Positions 7,910-17,338 of a DNA stretch of 64,000 bases are shown one piece after another. The position numbers were made by a program, and so were the translations under genes. The number at the start of each line of letters is the position of its first letter. The first letter of the stretch is position 1. The stretch comes from Timonella corticicola (GTDB lineage: Bacteria; Actinomycetota; Actinomycetes; Actinomycetales; Cellulomonadaceae), in the NCBI RefSeq assembly GCF_042683685.1, contig NZ_JBHUOP010000001.1:558001-622000 (forward strand), read 5' to 3'. The notes under the pieces were generated by a model, which saw only the letters and a list, made by a program, of their open reading frames with translations, was not told the DNA's origin and did not search any database.

Positions 7910-9648
7910 GCAGCCGAACCGGAACCATCTGGATCCCAGACTGGCCACTCGTCGTTGCCCTCGCAGTCAACAAACTCCCCGCAACCACACCCGCCATCCT
8001 CATCGCCAACAAACGCGTCCATGTCGCATCCGGCTATGCCCGCACAGCAGGCATTCGCACCGGAATGCCCCTACGCCACGCCCAAGAACTCCTCCCAGAC
8101 ATAGAAGTCCTCCACGCCAACGAACCACTCGAAGCCAAAGAATTCGAATACATCGCCCACGAGGTCGAAACCCTCATCCCATACCTCGACATCCTGCGCC
8201 CAGGACTCATCACCTTCGGCGCAACAGGGCCCACCCGCTACTTCACAAGCGAAGACGCGCTCGCAGACAAAATCGTTGACCTCATCGCAGAACAAGCCCA
8301 ATGCGAAGCTCACGTCGGTTTTGCCGAAGGACTACTAGCCGCAATCTTGTCCGCACGAGCCATGCGTCCGATCCCTGCGGGGGAGAGCCAAACATTCCTG
8401 TCAGCCCGACCCCTCATCGATGCACTCCACGCACTCGCATCCACGAGCGAACGCACTCGTATCCGTGAACTCGTAGCACTGTGGGACAGACTGGGCATCC
8501 GAACCTTCGGGGATATCGCGAAGCTCCCACGCGACCTCGTACACACCCGATTCGGAGCGGACGGGCTACGAATCCACGAACTCGCACACGGCAAAGACCT
8601 CTACACTCCACTAGATACACGCAATATCCCCGAGATCACAGTGCACACCTCACTCGACCATCCGGCAACGCGAGTCGACGAAGCCGCCTTCTATGCTCGT
8701 CGCCTAGCAGAACAGATCCACAACGAACTCATCAACGCGTCCGCAACCTGCGGGCGCATCACCATCGAAGCCCGCATGAGCGACGGAACCGAACTCAGCC
8801 GAAACTGGCGCATGGATGACACGGCACTCGGTGCCATGAGCCCAGAACGACTCACCCAACGTGTGCGCTGGCAACTCGAAGGATGGCTCACCAACAGTGC
8901 ACTGCGCGAACAAGCAGCAGTACGCAAACGACGCGCCCAACAAGCTGAGCGCGAGTTACTTCATGGACCGGGTTCCTCCTCCCGAAACGGACAGATAGGA
9001 GAAGGTGCTCAAGCCCGGGACGAACCACACACAGAACCCGAACAATACGACGACACCGCAACCAAACGCACCAGCGCCCTCACCCGGCTGCAACTCACCG
9101 CACACGACATCATCGGAGCAGCCACCCACCAAGAATCCCTCTGGGGCACATCCTCCGGAGGGGACCTCCGTGCCCAGCGCGCAGCAGAACGCATCGCCAG
9201 CCTCATCGGCCCCCAACACGTCCACACCATCGAACACACCGGCGGACGCACCTACACTGGGCGCACCACACACCGACCTTGGGAAGAACAAGAAACGCGC
9301 GTAACCCCACCAGAACCCGCACCCTGGCCCGGCGCACTCCCATCACCAGCACCCACCCTGCTGCTCAACCCGCCATGCCACATCGAACTGCACGGCCCAA
9401 GCGGACACGACATCACCTTCACCAACCGCACCACAATGTCCGAACCACCCCACACACTCATCTGGAGTGACACGCAAACCCAACCACTGCACATCCACGA
9501 CTGGGCAGGCCCCTGGCCCATCACCACAGGATGGTGGCGCCGCACCCCACAACGATCCATCTACCTCCAACTCATCCCCGAACACCACAAACCACTCCTC
9601 GTCACCTACACAAACGGCACATGGTACTGCGAGGGAATCTATGACTAA
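7906..9648 (+). CDS. imuB: ImuB, catalytically inactive Y-family polymerase homologue
   Basis: Adaptor of the mutasome that links DnaE2 to the beta clamp (known for mycobacterial and Caulobacter ImuB). The 580-aa chain has a Y-family palm and finger order: WIPDWPLVVAL at the N-terminus, GYARTAGIRTGMPLRHAQELLP, then ITFGATGPTRYF where active Y-family enzymes carry the SIDE catalytic motif. The acidic metal ligands are missing at both sites, as expected for ImuB. HhH and little-finger regions follow, then a variable C-terminus. A QLTAH segment near 9088 may be the clamp-binding region, but this is uncertain. The gene overlaps imuA' by 4 bp and dnaE2 by 8 bp. Confidence 0.88.
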   Translation: MSSRTGTIWIPDWPLVVALAVNKLPATTPAILIANKRVHVASGYARTAGIRTGMPLRHAQELLPDIEVLHANEPLEAKEFEYIAHEVETLIPYLDILRPGLITFGATGPTRYFTSEDALADKIVDLIAEQAQCEAHVGFAEGLLAAILSARAMRPIPAGESQTFLSARPLIDALHALASTSERTRIRELVALWDRLGIRTFGDIAKLPRDLVHTRFGADGLRIHELAHGKDLYTPLDTRNIPEITVHTSLDHPATRVDEAAFYARRLAEQIHNELINASATCGRITIEARMSDGTELSRNWRMDDTALGAMSPERLTQRVRWQLEGWLTNSALREQAAVRKRRAQQAERELLHGPGSSSRNGQIGEGAQARDEPHTEPEQYDDTATKRTSALTRLQLTAHDIIGAATHQESLWGTSSGGDLRAQRAAERIASLIGPQHVHTIEHTGGRTYTGRTTHRPWEEQETRVTPPEPAPWPGALPSPAPTLLLNPPCHIELHGPSGHDITFTNRTTMSEPPHTLIWSDTQTQPLHIHDWAGPWPITTGWWRRTPQRSIYLQLIPEHHKPLLVTYTNGTWYCEGIYD

Positions 9649-12600
9649 CCCACCCCCATACAGTGAACTCCACGCCCACTCAGCCTTCAGCTTCCTCGAC
9701 GGAGCCAGCACCCCCACCGAACTCGCAACAGAAGCAGCGCGCCTAGAACTCACCTCACTCGCACTCACAGACCACAATGGCCTCTACGGAGTCGTCGACT
9801 ACGCCCGAGCCGCCCGCACAGTCGGACTGGCCACCAACTTCGGAGCCGAACTCCACCTACCGACAACCCACGGCACCCTAGAACAACCAATCGGAACCAA
9901 AGACCCACAAAGCGACCACCTCATCATCCTCACCAAAAACCCCACAGGCTATCGAGCGCTCTCCGCAACCATCGCCCGCGCACACCTAGAGACCGGAGAA
10001 AAAGGCAAAGCCAACCACACCCTCGAAAGCCTCGCAGCAGCAGCCAAAAACAACTGGCACATCCTCACCGGATGTCGCAAGGGACGCCTTCGCACGCTCC
10101 TGGAAACCAAAGGCCACAAAGCTGCACACGCCTACGCGTGCCAGCTCAAAGAAATCTTCGGAAAAGACAACATCGCCATAGAGATCACCTGGGAAGGAAC
10201 ATCCCACTGCGACGAAAGGAACGAACGCCTAGCCCTCATCGCCAGCACACTTAACATCCCACTCGTAGCCACCACAAACGCCCACTACGCCACGCCCGCC
10301 TCAGCACCACTCGGACAAGCGCTCGCAGCACTACGAGCTAACTGCACGCTGGAAGAAATGGATGGATGGCTCGAAGCAACCTCGGCACGTCACCTGCGTT
10401 CCGGTCAAGAGATGATGTATTTGCATCGCGCCCACCCACACGCCGTAACAATGGCTGCGGATCTCGGACGTGAATACGCGTTCGACCTCGCGCTCGTGGC
10501 ACCAAACCTGCCGCCGTATCCAGTCCCAGACGGTCATACGGAAGCAACCTGGCTGCGTGAACTGACCATGCGTGGAGCACGTGAACGGTATGGCAGCCCG
10601 GACGACCCGAACAGTCGTGAAGCCTACGAGAAGATCACGCACGAGTTACGGATCATCGAAGGCCTCAACTTTCCCGGATACTTCCTCATCGTCTACGACA
10701 TCGTGGACTTTTGCCGACGCAACGGAATCCTCGCGCAGGGGAGAGGATCAGCAGCCAACTCTGCAGTCTGCTACGCACTCGGCATCACCGCTGTGGACGC
10801 GGTTCGACATGGACTATTGTTCGAGCGATTCCTGGCACCCGAACGAGACGGGCCACCGGACATTGACGTGGACATCGAATCACGTAGGCGCGAAGAAGCC
10901 ATCCAATACGTTTACGAACGCTATGACCGCGAGCATGCAGCTCTGGTCGCAAACGTTATCTCGTACAGGTCCCGTTCTGCCGTGCGTGACGCTGCGCGAG
11001 TCCTCGGATACGACGTGGGTCAGCAGAATGCTTGGTCGAAGGGCATGGACCGGTGGGGCTCACTGACCGAACACCGCGTACCAGGCCTGCCGAACTCTTC
11101 AGCCCCGGATTCGCAAGGTTCTAGAGTGTCTGACGGTGATCGGGCGGAAGAAGAAACGTCAGAACACAATTCCTTGAGCGAGATGGAAACGGACGTGGAC
11201 ACAGAGGCGCGCAGGGATGGATTCTCACCAACTGCCAAGGAACTTGAAAACTTTCCACGTGATGGTCGCGACGATATCCCGCACGATGTACTGAGCCTTG
11301 CGGAACAGTTACGGAAACTACCGCGTCATCTAGGCATTCACCCCGGAGGCATGGTGTTGTGTGACCGCCCAGTCATCGAAGTGTGTCCAGTGGAATGGGC
11401 TCGCATGGAAGGTCGTACGGTCCTGCAATGGGACAAAGACGACTGCGCAGATGCCGGACTCGTCAAGTTCGACCTGCTAGGTCTTGGGATGCTCACTGCA
11501 CTCCGGCTCGCCTTCGAGCACATCGAACGGGTTGAAGGCCAAACCCATACGCTGCACACCATCCCTCAAGAAGACCCAAAAGTGTATGAGCTACTGCAAG
11601 CAGCAGACACGGTCGGGGTGTTCCAAGTGGAATCACGAGCCCAGATCGCCACTTTGCCCCGGCTCAAACCTGAAGAGTTCTACGACATAGTTGTGGAAGT
11701 AGCGCTCATCCGCCCCGGACCAATCCAAGGTGGCTCGGTGCACCCCTACATTCAGCGCAAACGTGGCATCCAGGAAGTCACCTACTTACATCCGCTACTC
11801 GAAAAATCGCTGAGTAAAACCCTGGGTGTGCCACTGTTCCAAGAGCAACTCATGCAAATGGCCATCGACACCGCAAGCTTCACGGCGGCAGAGGCAGATC
11901 AACTTCGCCGAGCCATGGGAGCCAAACGTTCAAGGGAACGCATGCGAGCCCTGCGAGATCGACTCTTCGATGGTATGGCAGCCAACGGAATCAGCAGGGA
12001 GGTAGCTCAAGAAATCTACCAAAAGCTTGAGTCATTCTCTGATTTTGGGTTCCCCGAATCTCACGCTTTCTCCTTTGCGATGCTCGTATACGCAAGTTCC
12101 TGGCTGAAGGCCTATCACCCGGCAGCCTTCTTCGCAGGCCTGCTCGGCGCGCAACCGATGGGTTTCTATTCACCGCAAAGCCTCATGAACGATGCTCGTC
12201 GACACGGGCTTAACATCCTCCCAGTCTGTATTCACGTATCTGAAGTCCATGCATCCGTCGAACCCAACCCAGACAATACGCAAGGTGAGGTGGGGGAGAA
12301 CGATCGAATCGTCGGTAATAAAAAGGAATCGGCTAAGCCGCGACACGGGGTTCCTGTCCCTGTGCCCACGCATCTGGCCGTCAGACTTGGCCTGACAAGC
12401 GTGCGGACAATAGGGGAGAAAGAAGCCGAAAAAATCTTGGCTGCACGGCCGTTCACGGACCTGCGTGACTTTGCCCGTCGCACCGAACTGCGAGCCGAAC
12501 AGTTTGAAGCGCTCGCAACAGCTGGCGCTTTCGATGTCCTCGGGGTGAGCCGCAGGGAAGCACTGTGGGCGGCAGGAGTCCTCACCCAAGAAAAACCAGA

Positions 12601-13063
12601 CACACTCGAAGGACTGTCCCTGGGTGTAGAAGCACCACCACTACCTGAAATGAGCGTTGTCGAACGCGCCAAAGCTGACCAATGGTCCACCGGAATCAAC
12701 CCCGGGATCTATCCCACCGAACTCGTACGCGAGCAGTTGACTTCGCAAAACATTCTCAGCGCTTACCAAGTCAATACCGGTGAAAAGGAACGACGAATAA
12801 CCACTGCTGGTGTTATCACCCACCGCCAACGCCCCGGAACCGCTCAGGGCATTACCTTTCTGTCCCTTGAGGATGAGACAGGAATAGTCAACGTCGTGTG
12901 CTCCGTCGGATTGTGGAATAAATATCGAAGACTGCTACGAACAGTGCCAGCGGCCATAGTACGCGGTAGAGTGGAGCAGGCAGACGGCGCGACAAACCTT
13001 GTGGCAGAGCATTTCTCCGCCCTATCCCTCCAAGTAAAAACGACTTCACGGGATTTTCACTGA
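9641..13063 (+). CDS. dnaE2: Error-prone DNA polymerase DnaE2
   Basis: C-family alpha subunit used for induced mutagenesis and lesion bypass after SOS induction. It begins with a PHP domain (ELHAHSAFSFLDGAS, LALTDHNGLYGVVDY). The polymerase active-site motif PDIDVDIE is at about residue 406, followed by the fingers with FGFPESHAFSFAMLVYASSWLK, and an OB domain near the C-terminus (ITFLSLEDETGIVNVV). At 1140 aa it is longer than typical DnaE2 because of an acidic low-complexity insertion at about residues 475-545 and a second variable stretch near 12240-12340. The start ATG 9641 lies inside the end of imuB, indicating coupling. An in-frame upstream extension has no PHP homology and was rejected. 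Confidence 0.92.
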   Translation: MTNPPPYSELHAHSAFSFLDGASTPTELATEAARLELTSLALTDHNGLYGVVDYARAARTVGLATNFGAELHLPTTHGTLEQPIGTKDPQSDHLIILTKNPTGYRALSATIARAHLETGEKGKANHTLESLAAAAKNNWHILTGCRKGRLRTLLETKGHKAAHAYACQLKEIFGKDNIAIEITWEGTSHCDERNERLALIASTLNIPLVATTNAHYATPASAPLGQALAALRANCTLEEMDGWLEATSARHLRSGQEMMYLHRAHPHAVTMAADLGREYAFDLALVAPNLPPYPVPDGHTEATWLRELTMRGARERYGSPDDPNSREAYEKITHELRIIEGLNFPGYFLIVYDIVDFCRRNGILAQGRGSAANSAVCYALGITAVDAVRHGLLFERFLAPERDGPPDIDVDIESRRREEAIQYVYERYDREHAALVANVISYRSRSAVRDAARVLGYDVGQQNAWSKGMDRWGSLTEHRVPGLPNSSAPDSQGSRVSDGDRAEEETSEHNSLSEMETDVDTEARRDGFSPTAKELENFPRDGRDDIPHDVLSLAEQLRKLPRHLGIHPGGMVLCDRPVIEVCPVEWARMEGRTVLQWDKDDCADAGLVKFDLLGLGMLTALRLAFEHIERVEGQTHTLHTIPQEDPKVYELLQAADTVGVFQVESRAQIATLPRLKPEEFYDIVVEVALIRPGPIQGGSVHPYIQRKRGIQEVTYLHPLLEKSLSKTLGVPLFQEQLMQMAIDTASFTAAEADQLRRAMGAKRSRERMRALRDRLFDGMAANGISREVAQEIYQKLESFSDFGFPESHAFSFAMLVYASSWLKAYHPAAFFAGLLGAQPMGFYSPQSLMNDARRHGLNILPVCIHVSEVHASVEPNPDNTQGEVGENDRIVGNKKESAKPRHGVPVPVPTHLAVRLGLTSVRTIGEKEAEKILAARPFTDLRDFARRTELRAEQFEALATAGAFDVLGVSRREALWAAGVLTQEKPDTLEGLSLGVEAPPLPEMSVVERAKADQWSTGINPGIYPTELVREQLTSQNILSAYQVNTGEKERRITTAGVITHRQRPGTAQGITFLSLEDETGIVNVVCSVGLWNKYRRLLRTVPAAIVRGRVEQADGATNLVAEHFSALSLQVKTTSRDFH

Positions 13064-13115
13064 TGCCCCACGGGTCGCCTTCTGTAGCCAATCAAAACGC
13101 GAGTAGTCTGGACGA

Positions 13116-14909
13116 ATGCCAGTGCTAGGACCACTTGTTGCCTACGTGCAAACCCCACGTAGCGCTTCCGGACGCCTTCTTGAAGGCACGCTAGAAACGC
13201 TCGTTGACAACGCCGTGAACGCCGGAGTCGACGCGGTAGCCGTCCTCGGATCAGTGGGCGGCGCAGCCTACATGCCGCGATCCATGCGAAAACGCGTCAT
13301 TGCCACGGCTGCACAGATAACAGGGAATCGAATCCCCATCATCGCTGGGGTGGGTGCACTCACCACCGCAGAGATCGCCATGAACCTTGAGGAGGCCGCT
13401 GCCGCTGGAGCCGCTGGAGCACTGCTGCAACCCATGGCCTATCAGCCGCTGCTTTCACACGAGGTGCTTTACCTCTATGAGCAGGCAAGCATCGCGACCC
13501 CGATTCCGTTGTGGGTCTACAACAATCCGGCAACCACACGCCACGTGTTCAGCATCAACGAACTCGCCACGATTGCCACATTCGATAACGTTGTGGGATT
13601 CAAAGACAGGGCTGCAAATGCAGCGGAGATCAAACACCGCATCGAGCACATCAACAACGCACTGCCAGCCGAAAAGGCAACAACGTTCAACTGGGGATTC
13701 TCCGGCGAGACCAAGGGTTCCCTTGTGCTTGGTCACGGTGGGAACACCTGGCACTCCGCCCTTGCTGGAGTCTTGCCCTCCATCTGCGTTGAACTCGCTC
13801 AAGCGGCAGTAGCTGGACGCAGTGACAGGGACATCGCCGTTTTCGCAGACCACATGCAAAGCGCACTCAATCCACTCACCGTCATCATGACCCAGTACGG
13901 GGGCATCCGTGTCACCCACACAATCTCGCAACTGCGTGGACTGGACATCGGTGACCTGCCGCAGCCACTTCGCCCATTGCCGCCAGCCGTCCAAGGCCTG
14001 GTGCAACTTGCGTTGCAATCCGTTGAACGGTCCCTGCGCTCATTGCAGGAGCAGATCGAAATCGGTGGAATCGCTGCAGTGCAGAACGCTGTCGTGGAGT
14101 CCGATCCGCCCACCCTACGCGACCTGGAACGTTATCAGGCGCCCGCTGCCTCAAGGCGTTCCATATCTTCACCTCAGGCGGCTCCTGCAGCGATAGTGAG
14201 AGAACCATCGGGGATCACTGTCGAGTACACTGCCTCCCATCCCTCAGCCGATCAACCACAGACCAGGGCTGCGATCCGTGCCTTGACCGCAGCATCTGCT
14301 GTTTCTGCAGTGTCAACCCGTTCCGCGTTGTCCGCTCCGTCTGCATCCTCAACCGGAAACGGTGCGGTCGCGGCAGCAGGCAGCGGACAGTCAACTCGAC
14401 GCTCTAGGACACCACACTCGCACATCTATGATGAGGCTGAGGGAACAGCCGCTACCGGTTTCAATGCAGGCCCTCCCGCGCCGACCGTGAACCTTGGAAG
14501 CCTCCCCGTTCCCGGACAACCCACGCACACCGAGTCGCACCAGCAGCCAGTGCAGGAGACGCGTGCCACGCGCGCGGCAAACGCCGCCGCTCAGCCGGTC
14601 CCACCAACGGGGTCGTTTGAAGGGTCGTCGCCAAGCAGAAACGCAACCGGACCAACACCCACCTCGCCTACGCGAGTGTCCGCCAAGGCTCGCCTCTACA
14701 ATGAGGCAAACCGTTCCGACCTGGCGCGGGCAGCCCAGAACATTCTGCTCACCGGTGACCCCGAAATCGATCAGACGCGGGTGAACCTAGAGCGGATCAC
14801 CGCACCGATTCCGACACGAGCACAGGACGCACCCTCGGACCAGGTATCGCCTAACCCTGCTGGTGACGGAAGTAACTATGTTCCACGGCGGGCACGCCCC
14901 ACCAACTAG
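13116..14909 (+). CDS. DapA-like aldolase with ~300-residue disordered C-terminal tail
   Basis: The N-terminal ~290 residues form a TIM-barrel of the dihydrodipicolinate synthase / N-acetylneuraminate lyase family. The Schiff-base Lys is at about residue 163 (GFKDRA) and the catalytic Tyr in VYNNP at about 135. The N-terminal substrate motif is LGSVGGAAYM rather than the usual GTTGE, so the substrate is probably not pyruvate plus aspartate semialdehyde; true DapA function is doubtful. Residues ~300-597 are rich in Ala, Ser, Thr, Pro and Arg with no recognisable domain. This tail holds two loosely similar blocks, HIYDEAEGT and RLYNEANRS. TAGTCT lies 6 nt before the ATG, suggesting a leaderless mRNA. 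A fusion of this kind is not one I recognise. Confidence 0.72.
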   Translation: MPVLGPLVAYVQTPRSASGRLLEGTLETLVDNAVNAGVDAVAVLGSVGGAAYMPRSMRKRVIATAAQITGNRIPIIAGVGALTTAEIAMNLEEAAAAGAAGALLQPMAYQPLLSHEVLYLYEQASIATPIPLWVYNNPATTRHVFSINELATIATFDNVVGFKDRAANAAEIKHRIEHINNALPAEKATTFNWGFSGETKGSLVLGHGGNTWHSALAGVLPSICVELAQAAVAGRSDRDIAVFADHMQSALNPLTVIMTQYGGIRVTHTISQLRGLDIGDLPQPLRPLPPAVQGLVQLALQSVERSLRSLQEQIEIGGIAAVQNAVVESDPPTLRDLERYQAPAASRRSISSPQAAPAAIVREPSGITVEYTASHPSADQPQTRAAIRALTAASAVSAVSTRSALSAPSASSTGNGAVAAAGSGQSTRRSRTPHSHIYDEAEGTAATGFNAGPPAPTVNLGSLPVPGQPTHTESHQQPVQETRATRAANAAAQPVPPTGSFEGSSPSRNATGPTPTSPTRVSAKARLYNEANRSDLARAAQNILLTGDPEIDQTRVNLERITAPIPTRAQDAPSDQVSPNPAGDGSNYVPRRARPTN

Positions 14910-14934
14910 AGCACTGTTGTCGTAGTGTCTAGGT

Positions 14935-15756
14935 ATGCGTGCACAAGAACTCTTCGCTCAGTGGCCTGTAGACAACGCAAGCGCAGCAGTCATCGCTCCG
15001 TCCGGTGTCCTTACGCAGTACGGTGATCTGCACCGGCAGTATGCGCTCGCCTCGGTGACCAAACCACTCGCCGCATATGCGGTGCTGATCGCAATCGAAG
15101 AAGGCGCGATAGACCTCGATGAACCCGCCGGACCACAGAGCAGCACGGTGAGACATCTCCTTGCGCACACTGCGGGCTATGAGTTCGACTCGCACGTCAC
15201 TCGTGGGAATCCAGGCCAGCGCCGCATGTATTCCAACACTGGATTCGAGGTACTAGCGGATCACGTGGCGCAGGCCTCTGGGATCGAATTTGGTCAATAC
15301 GCCCGCGAGGCAGTTTTTGAACCATTGGGCATGACCAATACGGACATCAGCGCAAGCGCTGCGGCTGGCGGACGTTCGACAGCACACGACCTTGGCCTGT
15401 TTGCCACAGAGATGCTTAAGCCAACGCTTGTTCACTCAAGCACCTGGAACGAGGCAACGTCGGTGCAGTTCCCTGGAGTAGATGGGCTGCTCCCTGGTTA
15501 CGGGCGGCAGAAGCCAAACGACTGGGGCCTTGGATTCGAGATCAAAGACTCCAAGACCCCGCACTGGACCGCTTCTGGCAATAGCCCCAAAACATTCGGG
15601 CACTTTGGTCAGTCCGGCACATTCCTGTGGGTTGACCCGGACGCCGCACTAGCGTGTGTCGCACTGACTGACCGGAACTTTGGCGAATGGGCCGTTGATG
15701 CCTGGCCGCTATTCAGCCAAGCGGTACTGAGCGAATATGGACAACTGAGCGCATGA
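14935..15756 (+). CDS. Serine hydrolase, beta-lactamase (class C/PBP4*) family
   Basis: 273-aa hydrolase with the SxxK nucleophile motif SVTK at about residues 40-43, YSN (RRMYSNTGF) as the second-motif Tyr, and an HFGQSG box near the C-terminus in place of KTG. This triad places it among DD-peptidase, esterase and beta-lactamase-like enzymes. No signal peptide is visible, so it probably acts in the cytoplasm, perhaps as an esterase. TAGTGT lies 6 nt before the ATG (leaderless). It overlaps the downstream transporter by ATGA, so the two are co-expressed. Confidence 0.8.
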   Translation: MRAQELFAQWPVDNASAAVIAPSGVLTQYGDLHRQYALASVTKPLAAYAVLIAIEEGAIDLDEPAGPQSSTVRHLLAHTAGYEFDSHVTRGNPGQRRMYSNTGFEVLADHVAQASGIEFGQYAREAVFEPLGMTNTDISASAAAGGRSTAHDLGLFATEMLKPTLVHSSTWNEATSVQFPGVDGLLPGYGRQKPNDWGLGFEIKDSKTPHWTASGNSPKTFGHFGQSGTFLWVDPDAALACVALTDRNFGEWAVDAWPLFSQAVLSEYGQLSA

Positions 15757-17009
15757 GCAACACCCCTGCTCAGGCCCCAGAAGGACGGCCTTTGCGCGAA
15801 GTCCTACCCGCTCTTGTGGCGCTGGGAGTCTCAATTTTCATTGCTATCACCACTGAGCTTATGCCTGTTGGTCTGTTGCTTCTTCTGGCCGAAGACTTTG
15901 GCAAGTCAGTCGCGGAGGTGGGAATCATCGTGACGGTCTACGCCACGATGGTTGCAGTCCTGTCGGTTCCGTTGACGATCTTGACCAAACGTTTTGAACG
16001 AAAGACGGTGCTGTTGGCAACCCTCGCGGCCTTCACGCTATCGAGCATCGTGGTGAGCGTCTCGCCTTACTTTTGGCTTGTGGCAGTGGGCCGGGCTCTT
16101 GGTGGGGCGGCGCATGCCTTGTTCTTTGCTGTTGCCATTGGCTATCCAGCGCGGTTGTTGCGTCCCGCAGACCTTGGCAAAGGTATGGCGATTGTGACGT
16201 CGGGTGTATCGCTGGGATTTGTTCTTGGCGTCCCTGCAGCCACGGCTTTGGGGGTCGCGTTTAGCTGGCGGGTGTCATTTGGCATCGTTGCCGCGGTCGC
16301 GGTGGTGTTGACCTTGGCGGTGTGGCGCTGGCTGCCGAGTGTGCCGAATGTGATGTCGTTTGGAAGTGCTCAAACGAAGGTTGGCACCCAGGAAACTACT
16401 AGTTCTGGCCGTGCGGAAAAGTGGAATAGATCTGTTCCATTCATTTCTGTGCTCGTGGTTAACCTGGCCGTCTTCTTGGCGCATTATTCGGCCTACACCT
16501 ACATCAATCCGCTGCTCGAACATGCAGCTGTCGCCAAAGAGTACGTCTCGCTTGTACTGCTCATCTTCGGAGGTGCGGGGCTTATCGGACTGGCTGTTGT
16601 TGGACGATTCCTTGATGTGCGCCCGCGTGCCGCACTGCTTGTCACCCTTGTCGTGTTCATTGTTGGCCTGGTTGGTTTTGCACTTGCTATCAATAACCTA
16701 TGGCTCGCCCTGTTCTTCGCGCTCCTATGGACTGCGGCATTTGGTGGGGCACCGCCGTTCTTCTCCACCGGTGGAGTGCGCACTGCGGTGGTCTCCCCGG
16801 ACATGACTGGCGCCTGGGTGAATGCAACCTCCAACATTGGTATCAGCGTTGGTGCGATCATCGGTGGCTGGGTGTTGGCTGGTGCAGGGCTCGAATTTGT
16901 TCCGCTGCTTGCGGCCGCCCTGTTTGCCGTCACCGCCGTGATCGTGTGGTTCTCGCGCCGCGGATTCCCGAGTTCCCCGATCGCTACCAGGGTCGCGGAT
17001 ATCCTTTGA
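15753..17009 (+). CDS. MFS transporter, sugar-efflux/drug-exporter type
   Basis: 418-aa polytopic membrane protein with about 12 hydrophobic segments. The N-terminal half reads like the SotB/AraJ branch: TTELMPVGLLLLLAEDFG in TM1, then a cytoplasmic loop TKRFERKTVLL equivalent to the MFS motif A, and GRALGGAAHALFF. A polar central loop with QTKVGTQETTSSG divides the halves. Translation is coupled to the upstream serine hydrolase by a 4-bp overlap. Substrate unknown; small-molecule efflux is the likely role. Confidence 0.82.
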   Translation: MSNTPAQAPEGRPLREVLPALVALGVSIFIAITTELMPVGLLLLLAEDFGKSVAEVGIIVTVYATMVAVLSVPLTILTKRFERKTVLLATLAAFTLSSIVVSVSPYFWLVAVGRALGGAAHALFFAVAIGYPARLLRPADLGKGMAIVTSGVSLGFVLGVPAATALGVAFSWRVSFGIVAAVAVVLTLAVWRWLPSVPNVMSFGSAQTKVGTQETTSSGRAEKWNRSVPFISVLVVNLAVFLAHYSAYTYINPLLEHAAVAKEYVSLVLLIFGGAGLIGLAVVGRFLDVRPRAALLVTLVVFIVGLVGFALAINNLWLALFFALLWTAAFGGAPPFFSTGGVRTAVVSPDMTGAWVNATSNIGISVGAIIGGWVLAGAGLEFVPLLAAALFAVTAVIVWFSRRGFPSSPIATRVADIL

Positions 17010-17019
17010 CCGACATGCG

Positions 17020-17051
17020 AAAGGCTCCCGACCGTTTGGTGGGGAGCCTTT
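17020..17051 (-). terminator. Terminator of tRNA-Leu copy 1
   Basis: Ten-bp inverted repeat AAAGGCTCCC/GGGAGCCTTT whose minus-strand RNA ends in UUU, just downstream of the tRNA. It also faces the 3' end of the MFS gene and may terminate in both directions. Confidence 0.85.
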
Positions 17052-17057
17052 GTTGTG

Positions 17058-17145
17058 TGGTGTCCGGAGGGGGACTTGAACCCCCACGCCCTAATACGGG
17101 CACTAGCACCTCAAGCTAGCGCGTCTGCCATTCCGCCACCCGGAC
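17058..17145 (-). tRNA. tRNA-Leu (anticodon GAG), copy 1
   Basis: Class II tRNA with long variable arm, 88 nt including encoded CCA. The anticodon loop reads TTGAGGT between CTAGC and GCTAG, giving GAG, which decodes CUC and CUU. The acceptor arm GTCCGGG pairs with the 3' side. GGTTCAAGTCC forms the T arm. Confidence 0.95.
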
Positions 17146-17338
17146 AGGTGTTGTATCGGCGTTATGCCGTGGCAACTCATCCATAGTACTTGATCAGCAA
17201 GGTGGTTCGCTCACGCCAGGCTGTGATCTGTGCCGCTTGCCTTGTGCGCCGTGGGAACTGCCATGAAATCTATTGTTTATGCCGCGCAATCATGCCACTC
17301 AATGGATGGGTCAGCAGGCTGATTCATTCCTTTCTGAC

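Larger units (their letters stand above)
17020..17229 (-). repeat. tRNA-Leu(GAG) cassette, copy 1
   Basis: A 210-bp unit containing, on the minus strand, a conserved 5' flank with a TACTAT hexamer (17183-17188), the tRNA gene and a terminator. It is nearly identical to copy 2 (17968-18177), with one visible difference in the 5' flank. Similarity stops sharply at both ends. Confidence 0.9.
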
